Below are positions 63,349-64,000 of a stretch of DNA of 64,000 nt, in pieces (within the stretch, counting starts at the first letter, position 1; every line of letters starts with the position of its first letter). The translations under genes and the position numbers were made by a program. The stretch spans positions 496,001-560,000 of the forward strand of contig CANMUI010000001.1 in the NCBI GenBank assembly GCA_947501045.1, given 5' to 3'. The DNA comes from an uncultured Psychrobacter sp. GTDB taxonomy: Bacteria > Pseudomonadota > Gammaproteobacteria > Pseudomonadales > Moraxellaceae. The notes beneath the pieces are model-generated. The model did not search any database, had not been told where the DNA came from, and saw nothing but the letters and a program-made list of their open reading frames with translations.

Positions 63349-64000
63349 ATGCTTTGTCCTTCTACACCTTATTTAATTGCGCCCTCTATTTTATCTGCTA
63401 ACTTTGCACGCTTAGGCGAAGAAGTCGATACCGTCTTAAAAGCGGGCGCTGATGTGATACATTTCGATGTCATGGACAATCATTACGTGCCTAACCTCAC
63501 CTTTGGTAGCATGATTTGCAAGGCTCTGCGCAACTACGGCATTGATGCGCCTATTGATGTACATTTGATGGTAACGCCTGTTGATGGCATGATTGAGCAG
63601 TTTTTAGAGGCCGGTGCTAGTGTTATTACCTTTCATCCAGAGGCCAGTGCTCATGTCGACCGCTCGCTGCAACTTATCAAAGATGGCGGCACAAAATGTG
63701 GTCTCGTACTTAATCCTGCAACACCGCTACATCATTTAGACTATGTTATGGATAAGGTCGACCAGATACTACTGATGAGCGTAAACCCTGGTTTTGGTGG
63801 ACAGTCGTTTATTGAGAGTACGTTAGATAAAGTGCGAGAAGTGCGAAAGCGTATTGATGCTAGCGGCCGTGATATTAGACTTGAGGTCGATGGTGGGATC
63901 AAAGCCAGCAATATACGCGCTATAGCGGCGGCAGGTGCTGACATGTTTGTCGCCGGCTCTGCCATTTTTAACCAAGAGGACTATATCGCCGCCATTGATG
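63349..64000 (+). CDS. rpe: Ribulose-phosphate 3-epimerase, 3' end outside window
   Basis: Pentose-phosphate enzyme interconverting ribulose 5-phosphate and xylulose 5-phosphate. 217 codons are present. APSILSANFARLGEEV, HFDVMDNHYVPNLTFG, MSVNPGFGGQSFI and LEVDGGIKASNIR are the expected TIM-barrel and metal-site blocks. Shine-Dalgarno aaaaggtag precedes the ATG. Only a few residues, including the stop codon, are missing at the right edge. Confidence 0.95.
   Translation, partial: MLCPSTPYLIAPSILSANFARLGEEVDTVLKAGADVIHFDVMDNHYVPNLTFGSMICKALRNYGIDAPIDVHLMVTPVDGMIEQFLEAGASVITFHPEASAHVDRSLQLIKDGGTKCGLVLNPATPLHHLDYVMDKVDQILLMSVNPGFGGQSFIESTLDKVREVRKRIDASGRDIRLEVDGGIKASNIRAIAAAGADMFVAGSAIFNQEDYIAAID

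Overview
The window looks like a chromosomal housekeeping segment from a gammaproteobacterium of the family Moraxellaceae, most likely Psychrobacter. This is inferred from protein character, AT-rich spacers and gene order: a shortened division/wall cluster murG-murC-ddl-ftsQ-ftsA-ftsZ-lpxC without mraY/murD/ftsW; yhbY/rlmE-ftsH-folP; recA-recX; gmk-rpoZ-spoT-ridA. I found no phage, insertion sequence, CRISPR array, rRNA or tRNA. A lytic transglycosylase is cut by the left edge and ribulose-phosphate 3-epimerase (rpe) by the right edge.

Layout. 1-5 kb: soluble lytic transglycosylase, an exported RNase T2-like protein whose catalytic residues are replaced, malate dehydrogenase, a DUF2789 protein. 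5-10.4 kb: ribF, murJ and ampD on the minus strand, with a lipoprotein and a GNAT acetyltransferase between; a long palindrome lies between ampD and murJ. 10.5-17.4 kb: plus-strand DUF4105 envelope protein, an NAD(P)-binding epimerase-like protein, an unknown protein, pyrE, gshB and a DUF2147 protein. 17.8-26.8 kb: division/wall cluster. 27-31 kb: dciA-like gene, exported CHAP hydrolase, DOMON-like protein, yhbY and rlmE. 31.4-37.9 kb: ftsH, folP, sdhE with a YgfX-like partner, a YidB-like protein, a DASS anion transporter. 38-40.1 kb: recA-recX on the minus strand. 40.1-41.1 kb: a gene-free kilobase with three perfect DnaA boxes and one relaxed box beside a very AT-rich stretch. 41.1-53.9 kb, mostly minus strand: trmB, a Kef-type antiporter, a zinc-type CDF exporter, priA, ridA, spoT, rpoZ, gmk. 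54.1-64 kb, plus strand: ispH, thioesterase, catalase, htpG, a membrane C13 peptidase, S-formylglutathione hydrolase, a TIGR03643 protein, rpe.

Functional themes: peptidoglycan synthesis, flipping, turnover and recycling (murG, murC, ddl, murJ, the transglycosylase, ampD) beside division (ftsQAZ) and lipid A control (lpxC with FtsH, which degrades LpxC in E. coli); DNA replication and repair (recA, recX, priA, dciA-like); stress and stringent response (spoT, rpoZ, htpG, ftsH, katA); glutathione (gshB, S-formylglutathione hydrolase and possibly the Kef-type antiporter).

The least ordinary observations are the DnaA-box cluster, the catalytically dead RNase T2 homologue, the FtsA with a missing phosphate-1 motif, the SpoT with a degenerate synthetase domain, the RecX with a long disordered N-terminal extension, the membrane-anchored C13 peptidase, and the DUF2628-like/pilin-like fusion. 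I did not see a clear multi-gene novel system.
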